This document shows positions 1 through 7,629 of a DNA stretch of 31,440 nucleotides, one piece after another. The stretch covers positions 1 through 31,440 of IMG/VR virus record IMGVR_UViG_3300034121_000587; one strand, 5' to 3'. A model generated the notes under the pieces. That model was not told the DNA's origin and ran no database searches. It saw nothing but the letters and a program-made list of their open reading frames with translations. The stretch's first letter is position 1, and each line of letters starts with the position of its first letter. Made by a program: the position numbers and the translations under genes. Source of the DNA: a virus.

Positions 1-1033
1 GATAAGTTATCTTTCCCTTACATGGCGCACCATTTATATAAGTAGTATCTATCGTAATATCGTAATGAATTATATCAGTAGGAAAGTCTAATGAACTCAC
101 TATTGGTGAAAATGTACTATCTGAATTTGCTACTAAAACTATCACTTCACCACTCGCAGTTTTAGTTACTGCACTTAATGACTGGTCATAAATGGTTGCA
201 AAGTCTGTTAACTTGTAAGTAGCGCCCTCAACTAAAGTATGTGCTGACATTTGCGCTCTAAGTTGTGCATACGTTCTATTAAAGTAAATTGAATCATTAA
301 TCAAACTCCAAACTGCATTAGCCGTTGTAGCATCCGTACATAAATAAGTTGTATTGTCATCTAAAGTCCATAAGCTACCAATTCCATATCCTTTTAAATT
401 GTCATCATTTACAGTAGGTGTAGTGGTGAAGTTATATAGCGATTGTCTTATTGTATTACCATTACTGCCCATTACATACAACCGCCCCGCTTCCCATTTT
501 AATTCGTAACCAACCGCACATATTTGAGCAATACCATTAACGCCACCCAATCCAGCATCAATAGTTCCCTTTTTTAACATTGAACCATTATCTAAAATAA
601 TAGCATCACCATTTGATATACTGATATTAAAACCGCCTGTTGTATTTCCGTTTGTAAGTGTTTGTTGCAAATCTTGCGAACCGCCACCCCCGCCCGAACT
701 ATCTATAATAGCATATCGAATACCATTAATCTTAAATATTAAGCTATCTAAATTTCTGTAAAGTGTATCTACTTTACGTATCGAACGAACCGCACTAATT
801 GAGTCATTTAAAGTACTTTGTGTTACACCTGAACCTGAAAACGTTTGCCATGTTGCACGACCGTTTGCATCCGAAGTTAAAACCTTTCCATTGGATGCAC
901 CTTTTATTAAATAGATTGCACTATCAAAACGCACACCCTTTGCAAACCATGTCGAATCCCTGAACTTATTAACTATCTGCGACTGTGCAGACAATGAAAA
1001 TAATAATAATAATATTGTCGTTAATTTTCTCAT
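1..1033 (-). CDS. Tail fibre / receptor-binding protein, partial, with signal-peptide-like N-terminus
   Basis: The frame is open from an ATG at 1033 to the left edge, so the 3' end is missing (about 344 codons seen). The start overlaps the upstream stop as ATGA. The N-terminus (MRKLTTILLLLFSLSAQSQ) looks like a Sec signal peptide: basic start, leucine-rich core, small residues before a Gln. After it come a region with 'GKVLTSDANGRATW', a Gly-rich linker (SSGGGGGS) and short repeats with 'TYLCTDATTANAVW', a phrase I associate with phage fibres of this host group. The position after tail tube and small tail genes fits a distal fibre or adhesin. Product identity is inferred from composition and position; no catalytic motif is seen. 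Confidence 0.65.
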   Translation of the reverse strand, partial: MRKLTTILLLLFSLSAQSQIVNKFRDSTWFAKGVRFDSAIYLIKGASNGKVLTSDANGRATWQTFSGSGVTQSTLNDSISAVRSIRKVDTLYRNLDSLIFKINGIRYAIIDSSGGGGGSQDLQQTLTNGNTTGGFNISISNGDAIILDNGSMLKKGTIDAGLGGVNGIAQICAVGYELKWEAGRLYVMGSNGNTIRQSLYNFTTTPTVNDDNLKGYGIGSLWTLDDNTTYLCTDATTANAVWSLINDSIYFNRTYAQLRAQMSAHTLVEGATYKLTDFATIYDQSLSAVTKTASGEVIVLVANSDSTFSPIVSSLDFPTDIIHYDITIDTTYINGAPCKGKITY

Positions 1034-1311
1034 GTGTATATTATTCTTATTTTTGCGCCTGTGTCTGCTACCGAATCAAAAAGCACATTTCCTGTCATTA
1101 TATTAAAAGCAAAATAATCCTCATCTATAATCTGAGAGTCAATAGATATTTGCAAAATAGTTCTTCCTATTAAATTAGAACTTGTATATGAATTTGTATT
1201 AGTTCCTGTAATTTTTAATAACTCAACAGATGAACCACCGCCACATTCAGAAACAACAATTGTTACATTTTCACATTGTTCTATAACTTCTATGTTTATA
1301 CTGTCACTCAT
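1030..1311 (-). CDS. Small putative tail protein (93 aa)
   Basis: A 93-residue acidic protein rich in Ser, Ile and Thr, with predicted beta character ('VTIVVSECGGGSSVELLKI'). It overlaps the upstream gene and the downstream fibre gene by ATGA, so it is translationally coupled to both. Its place between the tail tube region and the fibre suggests a minor tail or fibre-attachment protein. I do not recognise a family. Confidence 0.6.
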   Translation of the reverse strand: MSDSINIEVIEQCENVTIVVSECGGGSSVELLKITGTNTNSYTSSNLIGRTILQISIDSQIIDEDYFAFNIMTGNVLFDSVADTGAKIRIIYT

Positions 1312-1640
1312 TGCGTTATATTTTGAACAACTGGTAAAATATTTTCATAGTATATTTCAACACGTCCGCTTAGCCACGTAAACTTAATGTCAAAATACCA
1401 ATCCCCTACTTCCCAGTTAATTATTTCACCTTCTAATAGTGAGAATTGTCCGTTTACGGAATCTGTTTTTTCTATACCATTGCCAACACTAAATTTATGT
1501 ACCTTGCATCCTGTTTTACTGCCTAAACGAAAGTGTGCATTGATTTCGATATTAGTCAAATCCAATGCCACTCCGTTTATTGTAACAGTAAAACATAAAC
1601 CATCAAAGGTAGTTGTCTTTTTGTGTTTTTTTAAGCTCAC
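1308..1640 (-). CDS. Putative tail / baseplate protein, GTG start (110 aa)
   Basis: The longest frame begins with TTG at 1661, inside the upstream gene. I prefer the GTG at 1640, which overlaps the upstream TAG as TAGTG and gives a protein starting M-S-L-K-K-H-K-K. The body reads 'FTVTINGVALDLTNIEINAH', then 'FSVGNGIEKTD' and 'EGEIINWEVGDWYFDIKF'. This layout resembles the BppU-type N-terminal beta-sandwich of phage baseplate or upper-fibre proteins ('ingv.ldLtn.. fr.....d..nG.f...G.y.yDi'). The match is from memory of the pattern, so the family is tentative. It lies between the tail tube candidate and the 93-aa gene. Confidence 0.6.
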   Translation of the reverse strand: MSLKKHKKTTTFDGLCFTVTINGVALDLTNIEINAHFRLGSKTGCKVHKFSVGNGIEKTDSVNGQFSLLEGEIINWEVGDWYFDIKFTWLSGRVEIYYENILPVVQNITQ

Positions 1641-2197
1641 TATACTACAAGTTGAAAGCAATCAAAAATATCTTCAGGACTTTCTAAAGGACACACTGGA
1701 ACTTTTTGAAACCATGTATTCTCAACCATCCAAACAACATCCTCTTCTAAATTTTCAGTTACGGCATTGTTTGTAAATACAGATACTGGCTTATCGCTAA
1801 TGTGTAATAACGTTTCTGTTTTGTAAGCTAAAAACCATGCACGAGATTTTTCAAGTTCTGTAAAGAAAGAACAGTTATCTACATAGTTAGGGTCTTTAAA
1901 CGCTACTACATAATTACGACCTGTTACTTGTTCTTTTTGGTCTCCGTAACCTGCGCCTGCTACCTTTTCACCACCGTTTGACGTTCCGCTAACTTCAGGA
2001 ATGATACGAATTAAACCGCTTTCAATTCCTGCTTGCCATAACGCTGTGTCGTTTGGTGCTGCCTGAATAATAGACACATAGTCTTTATGAATATAAGCCG
2101 CTGAACGTACACGACCTTTTTCAAATTCTGAACATGGATTACACACGTGTTCAGGTACTTCTGATTCGCATGATGCGCCTGGATAATAAACACTCAT
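1640..2197 (-). CDS. Putative major tail tube protein (185 aa)
   Basis: A 185-residue protein with two early cysteine pairs ('CESEVPEHVCNPCSEFEKG'), a central Gly-rich stretch ('GTSNGGEKVAGAGYGDQKE') and Trp-containing beta-like segments. Size and position, after connector and tail-completion genes and before fibre genes, fit the major tail tube subunit of a siphovirus. There is no motif that proves this. An alternative is a tail terminator. The start is ATG, preceded by an AT-rich gap of about 12 bp. Confidence 0.55.
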   Translation of the reverse strand: MSVYYPGASCESEVPEHVCNPCSEFEKGRVRSAAYIHKDYVSIIQAAPNDTALWQAGIESGLIRIIPEVSGTSNGGEKVAGAGYGDQKEQVTGRNYVVAFKDPNYVDNCSFFTELEKSRAWFLAYKTETLLHISDKPVSVFTNNAVTENLEEDVVWMVENTWFQKVPVCPLESPEDIFDCFQLVV

Positions 2198-2208
2198 TTT
2201 TTATTAAT

Positions 2209-2790
2209 TTAATTTGATGAATAATTGTTACAAATCGTTTCGCATACGTCTAAACATTTACGTCTATATGTATGTCTTATATTATAGTCAACTCTAAACA
2301 TAAATAAATCAGGCATTCCCGTATAGTCTGCAAATTCTGTATTTATTATTTGATTTGAGTTGTAATCTATTCTGTTTTGAATTAAGTTAGCCACGCTTCT
2401 CCCTTCTAATTTAAAGCTGTCAGGAATAGCACCTGTCACGAACTGCGAAAGTGTTGAACTATCTTGTTTTAGCTTTATTCTGTTACCGACAACAAACATT
2501 GAAAGTCCGTAACTATCTGTTATCTCTTTGTTTGATTCTCCGTATTGCTGTGATTTATATACGGGTGTTTTATCATTTAGCCTATGATATACTTGCAATC
2601 CTAACGTATTGTCTAAAGCTATTTTTATGCATTCTCCAAACTCGTTAACTACATTTGGTTGGAGTGTTATAGTATTATCATCTTCAATAGGAACTAATTC
2701 TGTTAATCCATAAAAGTTAGCATCGTATTTTTTTACGATTGCTTTCTCTTTTATTGAGTCGTTAACGAGTTTAATTAGTTGTTCTATCAT
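2209..2790 (-). CDS. Putative head-tail joining / tail terminator protein (193 aa)
   Basis: A 193-residue protein of mixed alpha/beta composition with no catalytic motif. It begins with an amphipathic helix (MIEQLIKLVNDSIKEKA) and ends in a cysteine cluster ('CLDVCETICNN'). It overlaps the upstream 176-aa gene by 20 bp. In tailed phages, the genes between the capsid protein and tail tube usually encode adaptor, stopper, tail-completion and terminator proteins, so one of these roles is likely. Assignment is by context only. Confidence 0.55.
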   Translation of the reverse strand: MIEQLIKLVNDSIKEKAIVKKYDANFYGLTELVPIEDDNTITLQPNVVNEFGECIKIALDNTLGLQVYHRLNDKTPVYKSQQYGESNKEITDSYGLSMFVVGNRIKLKQDSSTLSQFVTGAIPDSFKLEGRSVANLIQNRIDYNSNQIINTEFADYTGMPDLFMFRVDYNIRHTYRRKCLDVCETICNNYSSN

Positions 2791-3301
2791 TTAGATAATT
2801 GTTTACAATTTCGTCTTTTAACTGCTCCTCATGCTTTGATAACTTAGTTAAAATCTGCTTTTTATATTTCTTTTCAAGCCATGTCAACTTTTCAAAATTA
2901 AAATCGTTTTGGTAGCCTATTGCATATCCGTATGGTATCTTTATTGGATTGCGTTCACAAATAGACATATCATTTTCCATTTGTCGAGTTAATGATAAAA
3001 TTACTTTTGTGTCACTTGTCCTGTTATACTTTTTTCGTGCATTACCTTTGTTAACACCTCTTACAATTTTAGAACTTTTAAAATTACCTGTTCGCACTTT
3101 CATGTATTCACTTGAATAAGTACCGATTTGGTTATCATTAGAATCTTTGCCTTGCACGTGTACTCTATCACGCATCATTCCTGTCAATGTACTTGCAATA
3201 GTTCTTAATAGCTTATCCGTTTCCTGTGGACTTGCCTTACCTTTTAAGTCTGCTTTAATTGCATCTAATACATCTTTTCCGTTGCTGTTAAACGCTATCA
3301 T
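2771..3301 (-). CDS. Putative tail-completion / virion morphogenesis protein (176 aa)
   Basis: A basic 176-residue protein. The N-terminal half carries 'LLRTIASTLTGMMRDRVHVQ' followed by 'NQIGTYSSEYMKVR', and the middle has 'SLTRQMENDMSI' and 'YAIGYQND'. This resembles the Mu gpG / HK97 gp10 group of tail-completion proteins: a helix of the 'l...v...l...I..RVh..G.d..G' type, then a 'G.Y...Y...R' segment. It starts ATGA over the stop of the 318-aa connector-region gene and ends inside the 193-aa gene. Function is inferred from the pattern and the head-to-tail junction position. Confidence 0.6.
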   Translation of the reverse strand: MIAFNSNGKDVLDAIKADLKGKASPQETDKLLRTIASTLTGMMRDRVHVQGKDSNDNQIGTYSSEYMKVRTGNFKSSKIVRGVNKGNARKKYNRTSDTKVILSLTRQMENDMSICERNPIKIPYGYAIGYQNDFNFEKLTWLEKKYKKQILTKLSKHEEQLKDEIVNNYLNDRTTN

Positions 3302-4254
3302 GGCATTACATATTCAGTTCCTGAAATCTCTAAACACTCTATACAATAATCATTATCAATTCTAATACTATCGTTTGCCGTTTGTAAAAACTCCGTATAA
3401 TCAGTAGTGTACATTTGCAATAACTCTTCAGCACGTTTTTTGTCAACCGTTGTAAATCTGTTTACTCTATCTGAATAAATACGTTCACGCATTAATTCCA
3501 TTCCTAAAGCATATAAATAAGCATCTGAATAAACATCTATATTGGCGCAAAGAATCGAGTCATATAAGCATCTTAAAGACACGTCAACTTTTAATCCGTA
3601 AGTGTTATTAACTTGTACTATATCGTCTATTGTATCGAACTGTATAGCTTGTTTAAATACATCGTCACAATCATCGCAGAGGCAATCACACAAAGTATCA
3701 TCAAATACAAGTTTCTTAACTTCTTCAAATACTGAACTATCATAAGCAACAACTATATCTAATGTATCGTAAGACTTATTTACATAAATCTCATTCCATC
3801 CTATTTTAGTTATTAACGCTTGACTGTACAATAATATCTTATCGGAATAAATATAGATAGTAGTAATTTGCTCTTCTAATGCATACAAGTAAACTTTGCT
3901 TACATGAAATCTTAGTAACTCGCTTTCGCATTCAAAAGACTGAAGCCTAACACCATTTTTTAAATTCAAAGAACTTGTTGTATCTCCTAATTCTCCATTT
4001 GTAAAGTATGTATTTACAATTTTTTTAAAATTGTATTGCGTTTTCATATATGCTAACACATCCTTACTTAAACGTGAAATTGCTCTTTTTTGTACATCTG
4101 CAAACACACCTAAAAATGATAACTGATTTGCATTTGCAACAGCATCTATGTTTTGAAGGGTAACACCAGCGAGGTCTGTTAAATATTTGCCACTAACGGA
4201 TTCTTCCGTTTGACAGTTAACTCCAACACCAATGTACCCTTCTAAACATTTCAT
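3298..4254 (-). CDS. Putative head-tail connector-region structural protein (318 aa)
   Basis: A 318-residue acidic protein directly after the major capsid gene. The first third holds 'DLAGVTLQNIDAVANANQ', then beta-rich segments, a dense cysteine/aspartate cluster ('CDCLCDDCDDVF') and a C-terminal helical part with 'YLYALGMELMRERIYSDR'. Position suggests a connector, adaptor or capsid accessory protein. I do not recognise a named family. The cysteine cluster could bind metal or form disulfides, but it does not fit a standard zinc-finger spacing. Confidence 0.6.
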   Translation of the reverse strand: MKCLEGYIGVGVNCQTEESVSGKYLTDLAGVTLQNIDAVANANQLSFLGVFADVQKRAISRLSKDVLAYMKTQYNFKKIVNTYFTNGELGDTTSSLNLKNGVRLQSFECESELLRFHVSKVYLYALEEQITTIYIYSDKILLYSQALITKIGWNEIYVNKSYDTLDIVVAYDSSVFEEVKKLVFDDTLCDCLCDDCDDVFKQAIQFDTIDDIVQVNNTYGLKVDVSLRCLYDSILCANIDVYSDAYLYALGMELMRERIYSDRVNRFTTVDKKRAEELLQMYTTDYTEFLQTANDSIRIDNDYCIECLEISGTEYVMP

Positions 4255-4276
4255 ATATAAGTATGTTTTTTAAATC

Positions 4277-5407
4277 TTAATAACCGCCATCACAAGAATC
4301 GCAATCATTAGTTACGTTGTACAATAAAGAACCTCTATTTCCTGTTAAAGGGTCTTCAGCTCTATACGCTGTACTTGGAATAGTCCACAAACCGAAGTTT
4401 AAAGACAAAATCATATTCCATCCTTTTTGTAAAGTTTCTGTTTCACCATCAACTGTATAATCAGCTTCACAATCGTTAAACTTAAACTGTACGTCAACTG
4501 GCATTGGTGCAACTTGAATGCCACCATTTGCAGTCATTGTAGTATAAGGCAATTTGATGTAATCAAAAATTGCAGTTCCTAAGTCACGTCTTTTGAAACC
4601 TTGATATTTCAAGTAAGTAACTAATTGGATTGCATCTTTTTCGTAAACTAATAAATCGTTAGCGTCTCCGATTGTTTCTACTTCATTGTCATAGAAGAAA
4701 TCAAAACCGCCTGCTTGTGTACGTGTATCCAATCCGTTTTGAGCCGTTTGTTTAGCAGCTTGTTGCATGATATAGTTGTTAAACAAACCTCCACCTACTG
4801 CAATCGGTTTACCACCCATGTTGTTTAACTTGTAATCAGAAAGAATCTGTGTTGCTCCATCAGTTAAAGAGTTGAAGTTTGTATCCTTCCCGATGTTGAT
4901 TGTTGACGCTGTTGTTAATCCTGTACGTCTATTTTTACCTAAATTTGCATAAGCTAAAGTTAATAAGTCGCTATTTACTGCACTCATTAATCCGTTTGCT
5001 GCTAATAAAGTTTCAATTGCAAACTCTTCAACTACTGCTGCATTTCCTATCATAGCAGGATTTGAAGCCGCCTTTTCGTAAGCTGCAATAACTTCATCTT
5101 CGATGTGGATTGCAATTTGTCGGTAGTTAGCAACACTTACTGCATCCTCTGTGTAACCGTTTACATTCGTAATCTCACATGAAGGAGTTGTTTCTGTTTG
5201 TGCTGCTGTGTAGCGTTTTTTCTTCTTAACTTGTACAGCGTTAAAATGACCGTTCATTAAGTCATATTTAATATTGCTGATACCATAAGAATGTGCCGTA
5301 AGTAAGGATTGTAAGAATCCAGGCATTTCTATTTTGTTTTGTGGAGTTGCTGATTTAGCAATCTTTGCTATATCCTCCAATAAATAAGGTGCGAAACCGT
5401 TTGCCAT
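4277..5407 (-). CDS. Major capsid protein (376 aa)
   Basis: A 376-residue protein right after a scaffold-like gene and before connector genes, which is the classical place of the major capsid protein. It has an N-terminal helical arm, a basic stretch with 'VKKKKRYTAAQTET', long Ala/Gly-rich segments ('EEFAIETLLAANGLMSAVNS') and a C-terminal cysteine tail ('NDCDSCDGGY'). The length is usual for an HK97-fold shell protein. No protease domain is visible in it or in the scaffold, so maturation may be limited or use another factor. Identity rests on context and composition, not a motif. Confidence 0.75.
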   Translation of the reverse strand: MANGFAPYLLEDIAKIAKSATPQNKIEMPGFLQSLLTAHSYGISNIKYDLMNGHFNAVQVKKKKRYTAAQTETTPSCEITNVNGYTEDAVSVANYRQIAIHIEDEVIAAYEKAASNPAMIGNAAVVEEFAIETLLAANGLMSAVNSDLLTLAYANLGKNRRTGLTTASTINIGKDTNFNSLTDGATQILSDYKLNNMGGKPIAVGGGLFNNYIMQQAAKQTAQNGLDTRTQAGGFDFFYDNEVETIGDANDLLVYEKDAIQLVTYLKYQGFKRRDLGTAIFDYIKLPYTTMTANGGIQVAPMPVDVQFKFNDCEADYTVDGETETLQKGWNMILSLNFGLWTIPSTAYRAEDPLTGNRGSLLYNVTNDCDSCDGGY

Positions 5408-5459
5408 TTTTTTAGTATTTAAAATTGTTAATAATCTTTGAATACTAATATGGTCTATA

Positions 5460-6329
5460 CTATGGTATCTTTAAATTGTCGAATGCTGAAAAATCTACCT
5501 GTGAATGACCGCTATTAGTAGGGTCTGGTGCAAACAATGGATTGCTTTTTTGTGGCGTTCCGTCATTTGTTGCCAGAAGTTTTTTATTGAGTAAAACTCC
5601 CTTTGTAAAATCCTCGTAAGAGGTTTTGTTGTTGCGTTCATCAAGATAATCGAGAGACGTGTCATCTGCTCTTTTCAGCTCGAATTTGCCAATTTCTGTG
5701 TTGTATATTCTTTTAGCTCCCTTTGCAGTAAGCTCGTTGTTTATATGGTAATCAGCTAACAATAGGTTTTCTTCTATTGATTTGCTTTTATCGTATTCTA
5801 ATCCTTGTAAAAAAAACTTATGTTGCAATTTTTCAATTTCTGCAAACTTAGAGTTTTTTTCCTTTTCAATCTCTTGTAGATAGTTAGTTTCTTTTGCTTT
5901 AAAGTCGTTTACTAATCTATCAATTTCATCTTGTGCTTTCTTAGCCTTTCCGTCATCGCCTTTGCCTTCTGCACTCGCTTTCTTAGCTTCAAGTTCTTTT
6001 ATCTTTGCTAATGCTGTTCTAACACGTGCTGGAGTTGATTTAACACCTAATAATTCATTTCTTACACTTTCATCTTCTATCAATTCTTCTAAGGCTTCTT
6101 TTAGCTGTGCATCTACTCCATTTAATCCTAACGCTGTAAAGTGTTGTTTAAGTGTGTAGTTTTGTTTTGCACTTTCAATATCGTACAGATTGCTTTCCAA
6201 TTTTGTAGAAATCTCATCTGAAATTTCAACTTCCTTTATAGCTTCTAATGCTTTAAGATAGCTTTCATCTGTAATATCGACACCTGCTTTTTTAGCCAAA
6301 CTGTCAAATAAAGTTTTAAGTTTATTCAT
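5460..6329 (-). CDS. Putative capsid scaffolding protein (289 aa)
   Basis: A 289-residue, highly charged, mostly helical protein. Roughly residues 85-185 are coiled-coil-like, rich in Lys, Glu and Ala ('KIKELEAKKASAEGKGDDGK', 'EIEKEKNSKFAEIEKLQHK'), and the C-terminus is polar. This is typical of an internal scaffold that organises capsid assembly and leaves before DNA packaging. It lies between the small 95-aa gene and the major capsid gene, as expected. No protease motif is seen. Confidence 0.75.
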   Translation of the reverse strand: MNKLKTLFDSLAKKAGVDITDESYLKALEAIKEVEISDEISTKLESNLYDIESAKQNYTLKQHFTALGLNGVDAQLKEALEELIEDESVRNELLGVKSTPARVRTALAKIKELEAKKASAEGKGDDGKAKKAQDEIDRLVNDFKAKETNYLQEIEKEKNSKFAEIEKLQHKFFLQGLEYDKSKSIEENLLLADYHINNELTAKGAKRIYNTEIGKFELKRADDTSLDYLDERNNKTSYEDFTKGVLLNKKLLATNDGTPQKSNPLFAPDPTNSGHSQVDFSAFDNLKIP

Positions 6330-6332
6330 AAA

Positions 6333-6620
6333 TTATTTTTCTGTGTTATCAGACTCGTTTTGTGTTTTAGCACCTCTTTTATCTTTCATTGCCTCTAATT
6401 CAGCAACTCTTTGTTTTAACAATGCATTTTCTTTAACTGCATCCTGCGCTTCTTTCGGTGTTACAACTTTTATCAGTAAATTATTTTTTTCTGATTTTAA
6501 GCCGTATTGCCATCCTGTCTTTCTTTGTGCTTTGTGTAACTCTTTTAGTGAATTTATTCCTTTCTCACTAAATTCGTATATGTTTTTTTCTGTGTCTATT
6601 GCTATGAAATCCTTAGCCAT
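6333..6620 (-). CDS. Small capsid-region protein with C-terminal coiled coil (95 aa)
   Basis: A 95-residue protein. The N-terminal half is globular ('DFIAIDTEKNIYEFSEKG'). Residues about 60-80 form a heptad-like segment ('ALLKQRVAELEAMKDKRG'), and the tail is polar and acidic. It sits 3 bp before the scaffold gene, so it is probably co-translated and may take part in capsid assembly. No family recognised. Confidence 0.6.
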   Translation of the reverse strand: MAKDFIAIDTEKNIYEFSEKGINSLKELHKAQRKTGWQYGLKSEKNNLLIKVVTPKEAQDAVKENALLKQRVAELEAMKDKRGAKTQNESDNTEK

Positions 6621-6680
6621 TTAAAATATTTTGTGTAAATTTAATTAATAGTTTTGTATGTATTTGTTCTACTTAGTAAA

Positions 6681-7601
6681 CTATACTTTACTGTTAAACT
6701 TATCTCTTATATTTTTAGGTACGGCTTCCTTTGCAACTGCATAAAATGCATGTCCGCAATTCCATCCACCTGCATAATTAGTAATGTTTGATGTATTGGT
6801 ATCTGCTTTCATTCCGTTTGGTAGTTTTGTTTTTGCATTGCATGGTATTTTATCACTACAAATGTCAATACCGTCAATATTTCCTGTTAAAATAGTTTGA
6901 AATTCTGATTTATGTACATACTTCTTTTTTACCATATACTGACACCATTCACGAGATGTTTCTAATAAAGAACCTGTGTACATAAACCATTCCAATCCCA
7001 AATCATCTGTAAGTATAGTTGAATAAGTACGTGAATAAGTATTTATTGAATCTATTACAATTGTATTAGCATATTTTTCAAAAGCACCTAAATTATTAGT
7101 GTTGCCGTTAATATATACTTTCATCGCTTCCTGAAATTCAGCATAAGAACCGCCAGACGTAATATTTGATTGCAGTATAGATTGAGTCTTTGAAATAATG
7201 TTTAAATCAATTCCTTGCTCACTTAAATAAAGTGCCGTTCTATCAATTGAATCTTGTCTAACTATATTTAGAATTTCTTGCGTTGTGGCACTTTTAGATG
7301 TTGCAAAAGTAGCAAAATAAGACTGTTGAACTTCAGAAATTGTATCGAATGATTTAATAAGTTCCTTTGATGCTTTTATGTATTCTTTGTCAAAAATAAC
7401 TCTACGTAATCGCATCCGCAATTGAGAAAGAATACGATAATTGTCTATCGTGTTTTTGATATTACCTTTAGCATCTAACTTTAAATCTTTTGTAATTGTT
7501 AGTATTTCTTTATAGATATTCTTTTGGATTTTTGGCACTTTGTCCATAAATTCATTAATAGAACTATCAACTGTTTCAATTATTTTTTTAATACTACTCA
7601 T
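6681..7601 (-). CDS. MuF-like minor head protein (306 aa)
   Basis: A 306-residue protein following the portal gene, the usual place of the phage Mu gpF / SPP1 gp7-like minor head protein. The N-terminal two thirds are helical. The C-terminal MuF domain is visible: 'TSREWCQYM' at about 215-223, paired cysteines at about 248 and 254, and the terminal 'GGWNCGH' at about 278-284, which matches the Cys/His ending of MuF domains. There is no toxin-like extension after the domain. The protein probably binds the portal and enters the capsid. A 6-bp hairpin lies over its stop codon; I assign no role to it. Confidence 0.8.
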   Translation of the reverse strand: MSSIKKIIETVDSSINEFMDKVPKIQKNIYKEILTITKDLKLDAKGNIKNTIDNYRILSQLRMRLRRVIFDKEYIKASKELIKSFDTISEVQQSYFATFATSKSATTQEILNIVRQDSIDRTALYLSEQGIDLNIISKTQSILQSNITSGGSYAEFQEAMKVYINGNTNNLGAFEKYANTIVIDSINTYSRTYSTILTDDLGLEWFMYTGSLLETSREWCQYMVKKKYVHKSEFQTILTGNIDGIDICSDKIPCNAKTKLPNGMKADTNTSNITNYAGGWNCGHAFYAVAKEAVPKNIRDKFNSKV

Positions 7602-7629
7602 TCTATGTTAATATAGCTATTTTGTCTGC

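Noticed and set aside
5413-5447. TAGTATT/AATACTA inverted repeat before the capsid gene.
   Set aside because: A 7-bp AT-only stem with a 21-nt loop and no T-run in the transcribed direction; expected by chance in this sequence.
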